Positions 22,601 to 32,821 of a stretch of 64,000 nt of DNA are shown piece by piece (the stretch's first letter is position 1; every line of letters begins with the position of its first letter). Location: positions 62,001-126,000 of the forward strand of contig JAFEMH010000747.1 of assembly GCA_022495995.1 (NCBI GenBank). The letters are read 5' to 3'. The notes below the pieces were generated by a model that worked only from the letters and a program-made list of their open reading frames with translations, searched no databases and had not been told where the DNA came from. This stretch comes from Adenophora triphylla var. japonica (lineage: Eukaryota; Streptophyta; Magnoliopsida; Asterales; Campanulaceae). The translations under genes and the position numbers were made by a program.

Positions 22601-25600
22601 TTAAGTTTGGGGCGTTGGAGAAGGCAGATCGGTGGCTATAGTTAGATCGGTGATGGTTGGAGGATCAGTTGCATCTGAGGCAGGAGTTGGTCGCAATCCA
22701 AACAAATCACTAACTGCAGGCCCGTTTGGGAATAGGCGAGCATCAGCTTCTTCGTAGGAGAGCTTCTCATCTCCAAACCTCATCTCATCCATTTGAGCAA
22801 TGAGGCTTGTGGATGTGACTGCAGCGACCCGAGGCAGAGATGAGGCAGCAGAGAGCTCCAAGTTCTTTACGTCCTCCTCAGCCAGAGGGACCAGAGTATG
22901 CCCGGGCAGGCATAAAGCGTCACTGGAGATCAATGAGCCTATCAAGGCCAACTGCTCCGCTGAAAACTTGCCCGTGGCAATAAAATTCCGTAGCTGAGTC
23001 TGGCAGGCAATCACATACTGCGCGGAAGCCTCGCTGGAGATGGCTTCCTGATACTCCTCAGATTTTTTGAATTCATATACTGCTTCCTTGCGGGTAGCGA
23101 GCAGAATAGCATCCCTCTCCAGCTGAAACTGTGTCAAGGGTAGCAGCTTCTCAAAGAGCTCGTCTGCCTTAGCCTCCAATGCTGAGACTTGATTCTGGGA
23201 AGTCTCCAGCCTATTCAGCAGCTCAGCATTCCTCTTCTCGAGGCTCTCTTTGTGACCGCAGAGCTCATCCCGCGCACCCTTAGCTTTATCCAAATCACTC
23301 TCCACCTTGGCCAACCGATCCCCGAAGCCCTTCAAATCATCCTCTTTTATGGTCAAGGACTCAGTGAGGGTCTTCACCTTCTCCTCGGCCACGATCATCT
23401 CCCTGCACTTGTCTACAAGAAGTTTTGTCTGCTCGTTGAAGTCAGTAGCTTGCTCGTCTGAGATCTCCCTCAGACGCAATATTTTGTTGCCCACCTGCAT
23501 GGGAAGGAGTCAGTAGGTGCAATAAGGGTTGAGGGGCCAAATTCAGAATTCAGAAGGAGAGAAATCCTACCTCAGTAAAGGCTAGGCCAATGTCCCCCAC
23601 TAGGGCAGAGGCATTCTCCTTGACTGCTACATTCTTGTAGAAGTCAAGAGAATAAAGCCTGTTCATCAAGCCCATCCCGACCACCGAGTGATTGGGCCCG
23701 TGGGCATATAGGTCTACCCTAGTGATTGCGAGCACCTTATCCAACCTCTTCTTGAGCGCCCACGCCTCTTCCCGGGTGTTGAGGGTTTCGAGAGTGTAGG
23801 CGTGGGAGCAAATGGTCCCCCCCTATTGGATGTAGAAACCGGGGCAGAGAAAGTGGAAGCTTGGGCCTGTGTGCCAGCCCCCTTCTGAGTTTTCTGGACC
23901 CTCTCCTTGGCCGCTAGCTTAGCTTCGTTGGCAGACCTCTTCCTGGGAGGATCTGTTTGACCGATGTGACCGGTGGATATGGTGCGGTCATAGGGACTGG
24001 AGCTGCGAGTAGCAGAAGCTGGGGGAGGACCCTTGGGAGGTCCAGGCAACTCCTTGGTAGTCGCTACCTTCACCCCGGCCAGAATGGCACCGGAGGATCT
24101 GCTGGACATGGGTAGAGTCACGCCCTTCCCCGCGGCTCCACCCAAGGACGCTTGCCTCTTCGCTTTTTCGTTGGCCACATGGCGCAGTTTCTGGGCCTTC
24201 AGCTCGTTGGCAGAAAGTCTGGCCATTTCAGGAGTACTCTGCTGGATATGCTCTGAAAGAAAAAGGAGTAGGTTAAAAGCAGTCCGAGAAATCAGAAAGA
24301 AAATAAAAGAGCAGTTTTCTCGGGCAAGAGTAGAGACCAATCCATTCCGGAGTTTCACAGACCGCACCCATCATGCAAGTTCTGCAGTCGGCCTCAAAGT
24401 CATAGAACTCATGCACCCTCCAGTCAAGGTCACGAAGTTGGGGCCCTATTTCTATCCTAGGGGCATAGAAGCCTCCCTCCCTTCGAGGGGCCACCCCGGA
24501 GTAGATCAGTAAGGGCTCACTATCCACAATAGCGCCCATGTCAAAAACGGGCTGCACTCCCTCCGTTATGTACTTGGCCAAATAGGTCTCCAGGGCAATT
24601 CGCAAGGCCTCGGACAAGGCTGGATTAGGGTAAGAACCGGCGGCCACCCTAACCGGAGTGGGGATGTCAGGTTTTGAAAAGGACCACCCAAACCTAGACT
24701 CAATAACCAGGACGTTCTTCTGGTTCCATTGGTCAAACTTATTAGTGGGAGCAGAAAAGGTCCGGGGAGAGTTGTTCTTCGCTTTTAGCCCCACGTTGCC
24801 GTTGGTTATCTGATTTTGGAAGTAGGCATAAAGCCCAGAAAGGGTAGGCTCGTAGCCAAGAGCCCTGCAAATAGTTATGACGGACACCAAGGCCCTAATA
24901 GCATTGGGGGTCAAGTGCATAGGGAGGCACCGATTGAAATTGAGTAATTCGTTGAAAAAGGGATCCAGGGGAAGTCTCAGCCCATTCTCAAATTGAGCCC
25001 CGTAAAAGACGCAGGCCCTATTGTCCTCGCGTACATCAGCAACAGTCTCCGATCTCAGCCTCTTTTTCTTCGTCTCCACCTCCTGAAGAGGACGGACGCG
25101 GAATTGTTTGGGATCCACGTTAAAAAGTGGTATAAATTTCCACCTCCCAGTCAATAGAGGCCACCTCTTTGCCTTTCCTTTTCATGCCACAACCATGTTT
25201 GCCACCAGCGGCATGAATTTTGCCACGGGCAAGGACAGAGGCCTCCTCCTCAGAATCCTCCCCGAAGGCGTCAACAATCATCGTTGCCTTTCGGGATGTG
25301 CCCGCAGCCATACGATCTCCCTCCTTGCGGTCATCATCCTCCGTCTCCGCGCTCGGGGAGCCTAAGAGACTGGAAGATGATCCCCTGTAGGGCTCCACCT
25401 CCACCTCCTCCTCTATGCCTCCGTCCAATTCACTCTCCAAAGGATCAAGGTCCTCGCTACTACTCAAATCAACAAAGGGTACATCAGAGGCCTCGGTCTG
25501 GGCCTCCGGGTAAACAATGTTCAAAGGCTCCACATCTAGGGGATTGCTTCAATCCTCTGCGGCCTGGCAAGAGTTTTTGTTCATTTGATTGGGATCCATG

Positions 25601-25989
25601 AGTTCAACCTTTTCCCAGTCAGTTACCACGTTAGGGTTATGAATCTCTCACCTCACCAATTCTACGGCGTTTAACGCCTGGTCTCTCTCTCGGGGAAACC
25701 TGCACAAAACCCCCATCACAAAATTTCTCAATCTATTGGTGTCCCCCAACACCTCTACATCACCGTTCACGAGTACTTTCTTCTTAGCCTCCCACAACCT
25801 GGGTGGGACAAAAGGCCCCCATTGGTATTTCTCGCAGAAGTACTGGAAACACTCCATAGAAAGCCTACGCCAGGCAAAGGCCACTTTCCTAAAGATCCCT
25901 CCTGACTGTTTACAAACAGCAAAGAGATCTGGAGTGGTTTCATCTCCTAACTCAGCCGGACAGATGGGACCAAAATGACGGTCCGACAT
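22601..25989 (-). pseudogene. E2 antisense spliced gene (putative gypsy-type transposon domain plus coiled coil)
   Basis: Read on the minus strand from the ATG at 25,989 (MSDRHFGPICPAELGDE). The frame runs to 25,120 with two in-frame TGA codons (25,648-25,650 and near 25,556); a frameshift near 25,145 then leads into 25,154-24,273. That part holds NGLRLPLDPFFNELLNF, CLPMHLTPNAIRAL and ICRALGYEPTLSGLYAYF, the PF04195-type domain, clearly related to E1. Later exons are 24,252 to about 23,570 (acceptor TTTCTTTCAG; donor GAG|GTAGGA) and about 23,484-22,601 (acceptor CCATGCAG), a long coiled coil. The junction residues before the last intron (GLAFTE) resemble those in E1 (GLMQTE). The function is unknown. 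Confidence 0.72.
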
Positions 25990-26167
25990 CAGGTCCCCAA
26001 AATAACAGAAAGAGATGAAGAAGAGAAAATTAAAAGCAAAAGTTACCTACGGATTGAGACGGGGAGCAAGGAATCAACAAGCAAACTCGAAATCTCTCAG
26101 TAATCTCTCTCTAATAGCAATATGTGAACTTGAAAGCGTAAAGAACAAATTGGCGGAAGGGTTTTTG

Positions 26168-26175
26168 TATTTATA
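26168..26175 (-). promoter_or_regulatory. TATA box of the E2 antisense gene
   Basis: On the minus strand this is TATAAATA in CCCTTATAAATACAAAAACC, about 180 bp upstream of the ATG at 25,989. It corresponds to the E1 antisense TATA in position relative to the polypurine tract. Confidence 0.6.
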
Positions 26176-26497
26176 AGGGCAAACCAATACGGGTTAACCC
26201 GTGTGACCCGTATTAATTAGCCCCCCAAAACCGTTTCCCTCGGGTCTCCAACCGGCGCCAACGTTGGATTTTCGAAATTTGGACGGTTAGCATTTATTGC
26301 ACCTCTCAGATGACTGACACGTACCCTCCGTACCTGTCACGCGCTGTCCCTTCACCTGCCCAGGGGCCCACCGATTAACCGGGAGGCAGATCAAAAACCA
26401 TCGAAAAATGCTAACACTGGTGCCCGCTCAAGGAGCGATCTGATTGAACCGATCTTAACTAGTAGCTCCTCGCTCAGACCATAAATAATCACACTTG

Positions 26498-26511
26498 AAG
26501 CTAGGGGATAC
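26498..26511 (+). other. E2 polypurine tract
   Basis: AAGCTAGGGGATAC immediately before the 3' LTR start (TGATGAGCCC). The border is fixed by the duplication. Confidence 0.65.
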
Positions 26512-27370
26512 TGATGAGCCCGGACCAGCTAGACCGGGCCCAAGCTCGGTCTGATCCAAAGGCCCAGTATGACGTGGCGTTCCCTAGACCGCAAAAGTCA
26601 AGACCGCGGACAGATAGACCCCTAAGGTCAAGACCGCGTTCCTCTCATCATCATCCTACCCCAGTCCGGTGGAATCCTGACCGTGAGCCTGGTGACCGCA
26701 AGAGTTGTGACCGCAGAATCCGTGCCCGCGTCAATTATCATTGACCGCGCCTAAGATGTTGACTGCGGTCTCATACCAGACTCCCAGTTATCCCACCAGA
26801 CTCCCGGTTGATATCAAGGCTTACTGAGCAAGTTACCTTACTGGCTCTGACATACAAGTAGCCGGCTCACTCCCATCACATTTAATGTGGCTCATTCAGG
26901 CGCCTACCATAGCATTCAATGCGCCGCGCCGAATACACGGCTCCACATCAGCGACATCCCCTCTGACAGTGAATCTTCCTTCCCTGACAGACCCAATCAG
27001 ATGCGGACACGTGTATGTGGTCAAAGGCTAAAGTGCCCCTTAGGGCTGACCTCATGGCTTACGTCAGCGAGCAGCTCCTCATTGCCCATAAATAGAAGAC
27101 CTTTGTCCCCTTGGACAAGGTAAGTTCAAGATATACATTGTAAGCCATATTACTCTAAAACCCTAAACACACACACACTTTCAAGGCATTCCAAGCCTTC
27201 TAAATCTCAGTGATCTTACTCTCACACCCGAGGGCCTGAGTTGGAGTAACATCCAACTTTGACCTTAACGGTGCTTCGTTTGTGTTGTGTTCTTAGGTAC
27301 ATCAACCAACTAAATATATCCTGCCAGATATCCTTGAAATGTTTTGACCCTGATTTGTTTTGCGTCATCA
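26512..27370 (+). repeat. E2 3' LTR
   Basis: TGATGAGCCCGG to GCGTCATCA, about 95% like the 5' LTR by eye. It is followed by the right copy of CGATA (27,371-27,375). Confidence 0.95.
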
Positions 27371-27375
27371 CGATA

Positions 27376-27800
27376 CATTCAGATGATCGTCGAATCAAGG
27401 CTTTGGCCGATCATATTTATCGGGGTTTTTTACGTTTGTAATGTATGTAAACCCACTATTTGTGGATTGTCAACTCCTTATTATTTATAGATTATTATTT
27501 ATAGATGCTAATAAAATATGTTTGTTTGTTTTAAAAACAATAGTCCCGCGCTAAAAATCCTCCTTCATGTTGATGCATATCCCTCATTGAGCTAAACTGT
27601 CTTTTTTGGCTCACCATTTCATTAACATGGACCAATAATTTATATTCCCTCCGTCTACCCCCTCTCCCCCCTCCCCACCCTCCCTCCTCCCGATTTGGTA
27701 CGGTGATATTTAGTTTTTAGTTTGGTACGCTGATATTTGATTTTTAGTTTTATAGTTTTAGTTTTATCAATTGAATTGTTATATCAGGTACAAAAAAATT
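27376..27800. other. Relic flank right of E2
   Basis: AT-rich DNA. TATTCCCTCCGTC near 27,643 looks like a Stowaway-type end; its partner may be the MITE-like tail right of the CACTA remnant. TTTGGTACG(G/C)TGATATTT occurs twice near 27,695 and 27,720. No gene seen. Confidence 0.4.
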
Positions 27801-27839
27801 TGATTTATTGATATTTTAAATTATTTTTTTTAATTTATT

Positions 27840-28455
27840 TCATTATTAGCGACGGAAATTTCCGTCGCTAAAATTAATTTATTTTAATTAATTTTTATTC
27901 CAGCGACGGAAATTCCCGCCGCTATATCAATTAATTTTAATTTTAATTTAATTTAATTAAAATTATCACCGGCGGATATTTCCGTCGCTGGAATAAAAAT
28001 TAATTAAAAAATAAATTAATTTCTGCGACGGAAATTTCCGCCGGTGAAATTAATTTATTTTTAATTAATTTTTATTCCAGCGACGGAAATTTCCGCCGGT
28101 GAAAATAATTTATTTTAATTAATTTTTATTCCAGCGGCGGAAATTTCCGTCGCTGAAATTAATTTAATTTAATTAATTTTTATTTCAACGACGGAAATTT
28201 CCACCGGTGAAATAAATTTTTAATGGAAATGAATTAATTTAGCGGCGGAAATTTCCGTCGCTAATGTCAAAAGATCACCAGTGAAATTAATTCCGTCGGT
28301 AATATCAAAATATACCGGCGAAATTTGAGCCGTCGGAACACTGCGGCGGTATGATAGCGGCGAACCACCGACGGAATTTTTCCGTCATTTTAGCGACGGA
28401 ATTTTGTATTTAGCGGCGAAAATTTCCGCCGCTAAAACCTGTTTTTCTGGTAGTT
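27840..28455. mobile_element. CACTA (En/Spm-like) transposon end with palindromic subterminal repeats
   Basis: At least eight units of about 55 bp carry a near-perfect palindrome built on GCGACGGAAATTTCCGTCGC (27,846, 27,901, 27,969, 28,023, 28,079, 28,132, 28,187, 28,240) and a last one near 28,412. They alternate with ATTAATTTTAATT-type linkers. The right tip reads CTAAAACCTGTTTTTCTGGTAGTT. Reversed, it begins AACTACCAGAAAAACAGG, one base off the common plant CACTACCAGAAAAACAGG end. Palindromic subterminal repeats of this kind are known in CACTA elements as binding sites for a transposition protein. No left TIR or transposase was found, so it is a truncated remnant. Confidence 0.7.
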
Positions 28456-28640
28456 TGAGTGGAGGAAATATTATATGTATGAAAAGTAAAATATGAGAGA
28501 AAATGAGTAAGAAAATAGTAAGGAAATTATTGTTGTGAGTATGACAAGTGGGTCTTATTGAATATAAAAATAATATAAATTTTGCCATTTTAAGACGTCT
28601 AAATTGAGTGTGACACCCGAAATAACAAATTGTCCAAAGT
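28456..28640. other. MITE-like tail
   Basis: GAGTGGAGGAAATA, GAGAAAATGAGTAAGAAAATAG and TTGCCATTTTAAGA resemble the inside of the Stowaway-like element at 14,176-14,453. It may be the right half of a MITE split by the CACTA element. Confidence 0.4.
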
Positions 28641-29037
28641 TAAATATGACGAGGTGAGTAGAAGATTGAATTCAGGTCGTTAATACATATGCATAAGATT
28701 TTATTCACCCCATCTGTTGACACCCGTCTCCAATGTTTCTCACGATAGATAGTGATTACCACTTAACGTGTTTTTTTTTTAAAGAAAACCGTCGAAAACT
28801 TATTTTGGTTCATTATTGGCAATTTAAGTTTTAAATTAACAAAATTGAAAAGTGAGGTCTATCAATAATGATACATAATTTACTTCTTTTACTTGATTAA
28901 AAATTATAGTTGTTAATTCAGCAACATTACATAGCAACTCTTTGAAAATTCCTTTTAATTTTGTATTTTTTTGTTTTAAAAAATCCTATGACTATTGTAC
29001 GTAAATACAAAGAGAATATTTTATAAAAGAAATCCCA
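28641..29037. other. AT-rich spacer, nothing recognised
   Basis: No coding signal or clear repeat. It may contain the outer flank of the E5 copia element. Confidence 0.4.
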
Positions 29038-29164
29038 TGAATATTATTGATCAACTATGAAGACTATTTATACAAGTAATAGCTTGGAGAGAAAGAATAC
29101 TTCTAGGACTAGGAATCTAGAATCCAATACAGAGAAGGAATAAGGGAATAAGGAAACAGTTTAT
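29038..29164 (-). repeat. E5 copia 3' LTR, distal part (cut off by E3)
   Basis: On the minus strand this continues the LTR that starts at 62,259 and is interrupted by E3. A TATA box (plus-strand CTATTTATA, 29,064-29,072) lies inside. The LTR probably ends at AATATTCA (29,038). The whole LTR would be about 185 bp without the insert. The outer end is tentative. Confidence 0.55.
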
Positions 29165-29169
29165 AATAG

Positions 29170-29771
29170 TGTTTTGGTAAATTTTCAACAAGTGTCTTTG
29201 TTGATAAGAAAAATGACTAAAGTGATATGAATCAGGGTACAATGATTATCGGGTTGAATAGAAATGAACACAAGGCATTTGTTGACTAAGAAAAGCCCTT
29301 GAACAACTTGTTCGCCGGCATAAAACCCCGGGAGGTTTAGGAACCTACCTTGACCAAAAGTTTACTAAGGATTGAAATGATTACAGAGCTAGGAGCGTAT
29401 AGAAGGGAGCTTAAGCTAGTGAAAAAACGTGTGTGCAAAATACAGTGTTTTTCCCCTTTTATTCCTCAAATAACGGCTAATTTACAAGGAGAAAAAATAG
29501 GCCTAGAATCTCGGATAAGAGGTTGATCTCGTTGAGACATTATCGCCATTTTGTTGATTGAGGGAATAATGATCCGTTGCTGGTTATTTGCATGGTGAGA
29601 CGTCTTTGAATTGGTCTTCAATTACTTTGACACGTTCCCTGAAAAATAGGGTTAACGTAACAATAGTTCAACCTGCAAACGATCAAGATGTAATAGAACA
29701 ACTCAAGTTGTTAGTACCAAGATGTTATACGTAAGTTGAAAACAAGTTGATTAAAAATGTAGGGCTTAACA
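29170..29771 (-). repeat. E3 3' LTR (left copy)
   Basis: On the minus strand TGTTAAGCCC to CCAAAACA; the same length as the right copy. It carries at least four AAGTTG/CAACTT words. Confidence 0.95.
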
Positions 29772-29790
29772 ATTGCCCCCAAACTTTTTG
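29772..29790 (-). other. E3 polypurine tract
   Basis: The minus strand reads CAAAAAGTTTGGGGGCAAT next to the LTR start, a purine-rich plus-strand primer. Confidence 0.7.
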
Positions 29791-29959
29791 AATTTTCAGA
29801 ATAAAGAATATAAAGAGACAAAAAATTTAAAAAGTTTGCCAAAAATGGTAAAAGGTACACGGCGGTTTTAAATGAAAAAGTTTTTGATGGGACGGTTTTG
29901 AAGATTTCCAAAGCAAAGGTCATGATTGTTTAGACTTCCAACCGCTGCCAACCTCTCCC

Positions 29960-29970
29960 TTAAATAAATA
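29960..29970 (+). promoter_or_regulatory. TATA-like box of the E3 antisense gene
   Basis: TTAAATAAATA lies about 170 bp upstream of the ATG at 30,142 and just inside the polypurine tract, as in E1 and E2. It is a weaker match to TATA than those. Confidence 0.4.
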
Positions 29971-29999
29971 AGACTCCTCCCCAAATCTCCCTTTCACAG

Positions 30000-31919
30000 A
30001 ATCAAAAAGGTAGCTTTCAAGGAGGTCTTCGAGAGGAATAACCAAGGAAGGAGACCGGAGAGAAAATCAAGTAGGAATTTTCCGGTGAGTTTCTCTTTTC
30101 CTTTTCAACTTTCTCTTTGATTTCTTGCTCAAGTTGTAAAAATGGGAAGAAAAAAGGTGAGTATAATCGAAAGCGACGAGGGTTTGCCCGAGGGTTTCTT
30201 AACTCAAAACATGTTGAAAAAACCGGACAATGAAAAATGTTTGATTCCTAAAGCCAACTTAGAAATCATTAAGAAAAACCACGCTATGCCATATGAAACC
30301 GTCTTTTTTACCCACCCTGACTTAACCTCTGAATGCTATTCTCCCGATTGGGTGTGCTTTCCCGAATACCCCTTTGTTATTGGCCTAAAATGTCCATTCC
30401 CAAAGTTAATTACTAGGTTTTTGTTTCCTCAAAACTCAACTATGCCCAAATCATGCCTCGAAATTTGGAGGTGCTTGCAAACCCTAGTTAGGTTAAATGC
30501 GGAGGCGAGTTGGAAGTTGGTTTAGAAGAATTCGCTTATACAACCGAGATTAGGGATTTGGCCACAGGAGATTTGGTTTTAGGGTTAAGACTGGTGGAGC
30601 CCCTTTTTTGAATGATAACTGTGATCCAGCTGATAGAGGTTGGAGGAACAAATTTTTCTTTGCAAGGAGAAATACCCTGGTTTCGGAGGAGGGTGCAATT
30701 TCCAAGTGGAGGTCTCAAGGTAGTATAGATAATTTTTCTTACTCTATTAATGTTTCTTAACAACCTGCTAACTAATCACTTGAATTTCCTTTGGCGTAGT
30801 TGCTAAGCTGAGCGTGCTTTTTCCAGCAAAAGAGGGTACAGAGGAGAATGTGAAGAAAATCTATGAGTTGGATTCATTAATAAGGTCTTTCAAGGCATTC
30901 CCGGTCTTGTTTTCTGTAGATTTAGAAGAAGAACTTAACCCTGAAAAAGCTCTTCCTGATCCCACCAAGATGTCCACAGGTTTGACAAACCTCTTTAAAG
31001 TTTTTTCCTATCTCCAATTTATTCTAGTCCTTTCAAGTTGTTTTAATACTATATCCCTTTGTCGCAGCCACTCGTTCTAAGACCTCTATGAGCGTTGCGG
31101 ACCTACTGGCTGAAGCTAAGGCAAAGATGATTGTGAAGAAAAATAACAAGCCCCCAACTCCCCATTCCGCAGTATCTAGCTCTGAAGCAAAAGTGTCCAA
31201 GGTGATGGAGGAAACCAAGAAGAGGAAATTTACAGAGGTTGAAGCCACAGATGTGGGTGGCGATTTGAATATGGAAAAGACAAAAGAGAAGTTCAAAGCT
31301 GCGATGACAGAGTTTATCGACAAGGTGAAATAAAGAGATTTTGAATTTTATACAAAAGAATTCATAGGGAATTAACACTTCTTTTTCACAGGTTTCAGAG
31401 ATCATGATTCCTATTATGGATCAAGTTGATATTTTGAAGATCAAGGCGGCCAAATGTAGCCACGAAGCTGAAGAAAGGAAGAAAGAAACCAAGAAGTATG
31501 CTGATGAGGTGGTAAAACTGAAGAAGGCTAATGGTACTTTGGAGAAGGAGTTGGCAGCTGTTTATGCTGAGAAGGCGAAAGAAAATGAAGCACATGTGAA
31601 GGAGCTTGATGCATCAAAAGAAGATTTTAAGTTCAATGTTACCAAGACAGTGTTGGAGGCGAGGATCCAACTTATGGAGGAGTTCAGGAACGGACAAGCT
31701 ACAGCTTGGGATGTGGAGGAGGAGAAAAGAAACTTAGAGTGTTTCATTGGTGAACCTGCAGATGGAGAAGAGGTAGACTCACCGGTCCTTGAAACTCTTA
31801 ACCAACTGGTTGAAGATGCTAACAACATTTTGAGTACCGCAGTGGTTACTCAAGCTGAAGAAAAGGATCAAGAGAAGGAAACAAACACAACACCAGCGGC
31901 AGCAGGCCAAAATGTTTGA
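30000..31919 (+). pseudogene. E3 antisense spliced gene (coiled-coil C-terminus)
   Basis: It is opposite to E3 pol. A leader exon ends near 30,084 (TTTTCCG|GTGAGT). The ATG is at 30,142 (MGRKKVSIIESDEG). Exon 2 has frameshifts near 30,515 and 30,605; in the restored order it shows TTEIRDLATGD and GWRNKFFFARR, like the end of PF04195-type domains. Splice sites are donor CAAG|GTAGTA (30,719), acceptor GCGTAG (30,799), donor CCACAG|GTTTGA (about 30,979), acceptor GTCGCAG (31,067), donor GACAAG|GTGAAA (31,324) and acceptor TTCACAG (31,391). The last exon (31,392-31,919) is a long coiled coil, with AKCSHEAEERKKETKKYADE. The plan matches E1 and E2, though the N-terminal domain is much diverged. The function is unknown. 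Confidence 0.65.
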
Positions 31920-32420
31920 AAAATTTGAAAGTTTTTAAGGAGTTTGGAAGGAACAAAACAATTTCTTTTTTGCTTTTATTCGTCATACCTCTGTTGGTAT
32001 GCACAAAATGGGGGTATGTCCCCAAAACAAGGTATTTTGGTATGTAATGGCTCATAAGAGCCCAAACAATTTATTTGGGGGTACTAGGTTGGTCTAGTAC
32101 TCCAATCTTTATTAGGTTTTAAGGGATTAGTTGGCTTATCCAACTTGTCCTTTAGTTGCAAAATCTTTTGGGAACACTTTAAGGTTTTATAGAAGTATTT
32201 TAAGCTTTTTAGAAGTACTTTCTTGTTCATTAGATAACATGCTGATGTTATAAACAAAAGGTAACATGATAATGTTACAACCAGTGGTCACAACTTAAAT
32301 AAGTGTGAAATCGTGCGCCCAGGCGAAGGTGTCAAAACCTTAATTCGTTAGAAAAGATGAAAATCTTTTAACCATATGTAATATGTACCTTTGATAGAGG
32401 TAAGACGTTTGAAGAAACAG
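31920..32420. other. E3 spacer between the convergent genes
   Basis: No gene. AT-rich sequence between the antisense gene end and the hairpin repeats. Confidence 0.5.
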
Positions 32421-32630
32421 AACATGTATCAGCCGTCCTGGCGTGTCAACATGTTTCATCCCTCTCCAGCTAAAGTCTCAACATGTTGGAGCCGTACTGG
32501 CGTGTTAACATGTTGAACTTTTCTTCCTCAGGTTCAAACATGTATCAGCCGTCCTGGCGTGTCAACATGTTTGACCTGCTCCAGCTTAGGTCTCAACATG
32601 TTGGAGCCGTACTGGCGTGTTAACATGTTG
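32421..32630. repeat. Four hairpin-forming repeats in the E3 convergent spacer
   Basis: Units at 32,421-32,456, 32,480-32,515, 32,537-32,572 and 32,595-32,630 each start with AACATGT, contain AGCCGTxCTGGCGTGT, and end with AACATGTT. Units 1 and 3 (TATCAGCCGTCC) and units 2 and 4 (TGGAGCCGTAC) pair up, so a duplication of about 116 bp is superimposed. The AACATGT/ACATGTT arms can form a stem around the GC-rich loop. They lie between the 3' ends of pol and the antisense gene. Confidence 0.75.
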
Positions 32631-32821
32631 AGCCTACTTTGCATGCTCAAGTTGCATACCTTGCAAAACAAATTCATGTTAGGGTTGGGTGTTAGCGTAG
32701 CTAACACCCCTCCGACGCTCAAGTCAGTAAGGATTTTAATAAAATTGAGAATTGAAATGTGTGATTGAACTTGACATAAATTTAAATTGTACCTGAGAAT
32801 TCTGGTTGTAAATAACTTGAC

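Larger units (their letters stand above)
14691..27370 (+). mobile_element. E2: complete Ty3/gypsy LTR retrotransposon, Tat-type
   Basis: Two LTRs of 863 and 859 bp flank gag, protease, reverse transcriptase, RNase H and integrase (+), a spacer, and a spliced antisense gene (-). The perfect 5-bp duplication CGATA proves the borders. By eye the LTRs differ at roughly 45 positions (about 5%), so it is an older insertion. The coding part has at least four frameshifts and several nonsense codons, many of which are C-to-T or G-to-A type (CAG to TAG, CGA to TGA, TGG to TGA). Confidence 0.95.

Noticed and set aside
27259..27441. 60-codon ORF across the right border of E2
   Set aside because: It crosses the LTR/flank junction fixed by CGATA and so is not a gene.
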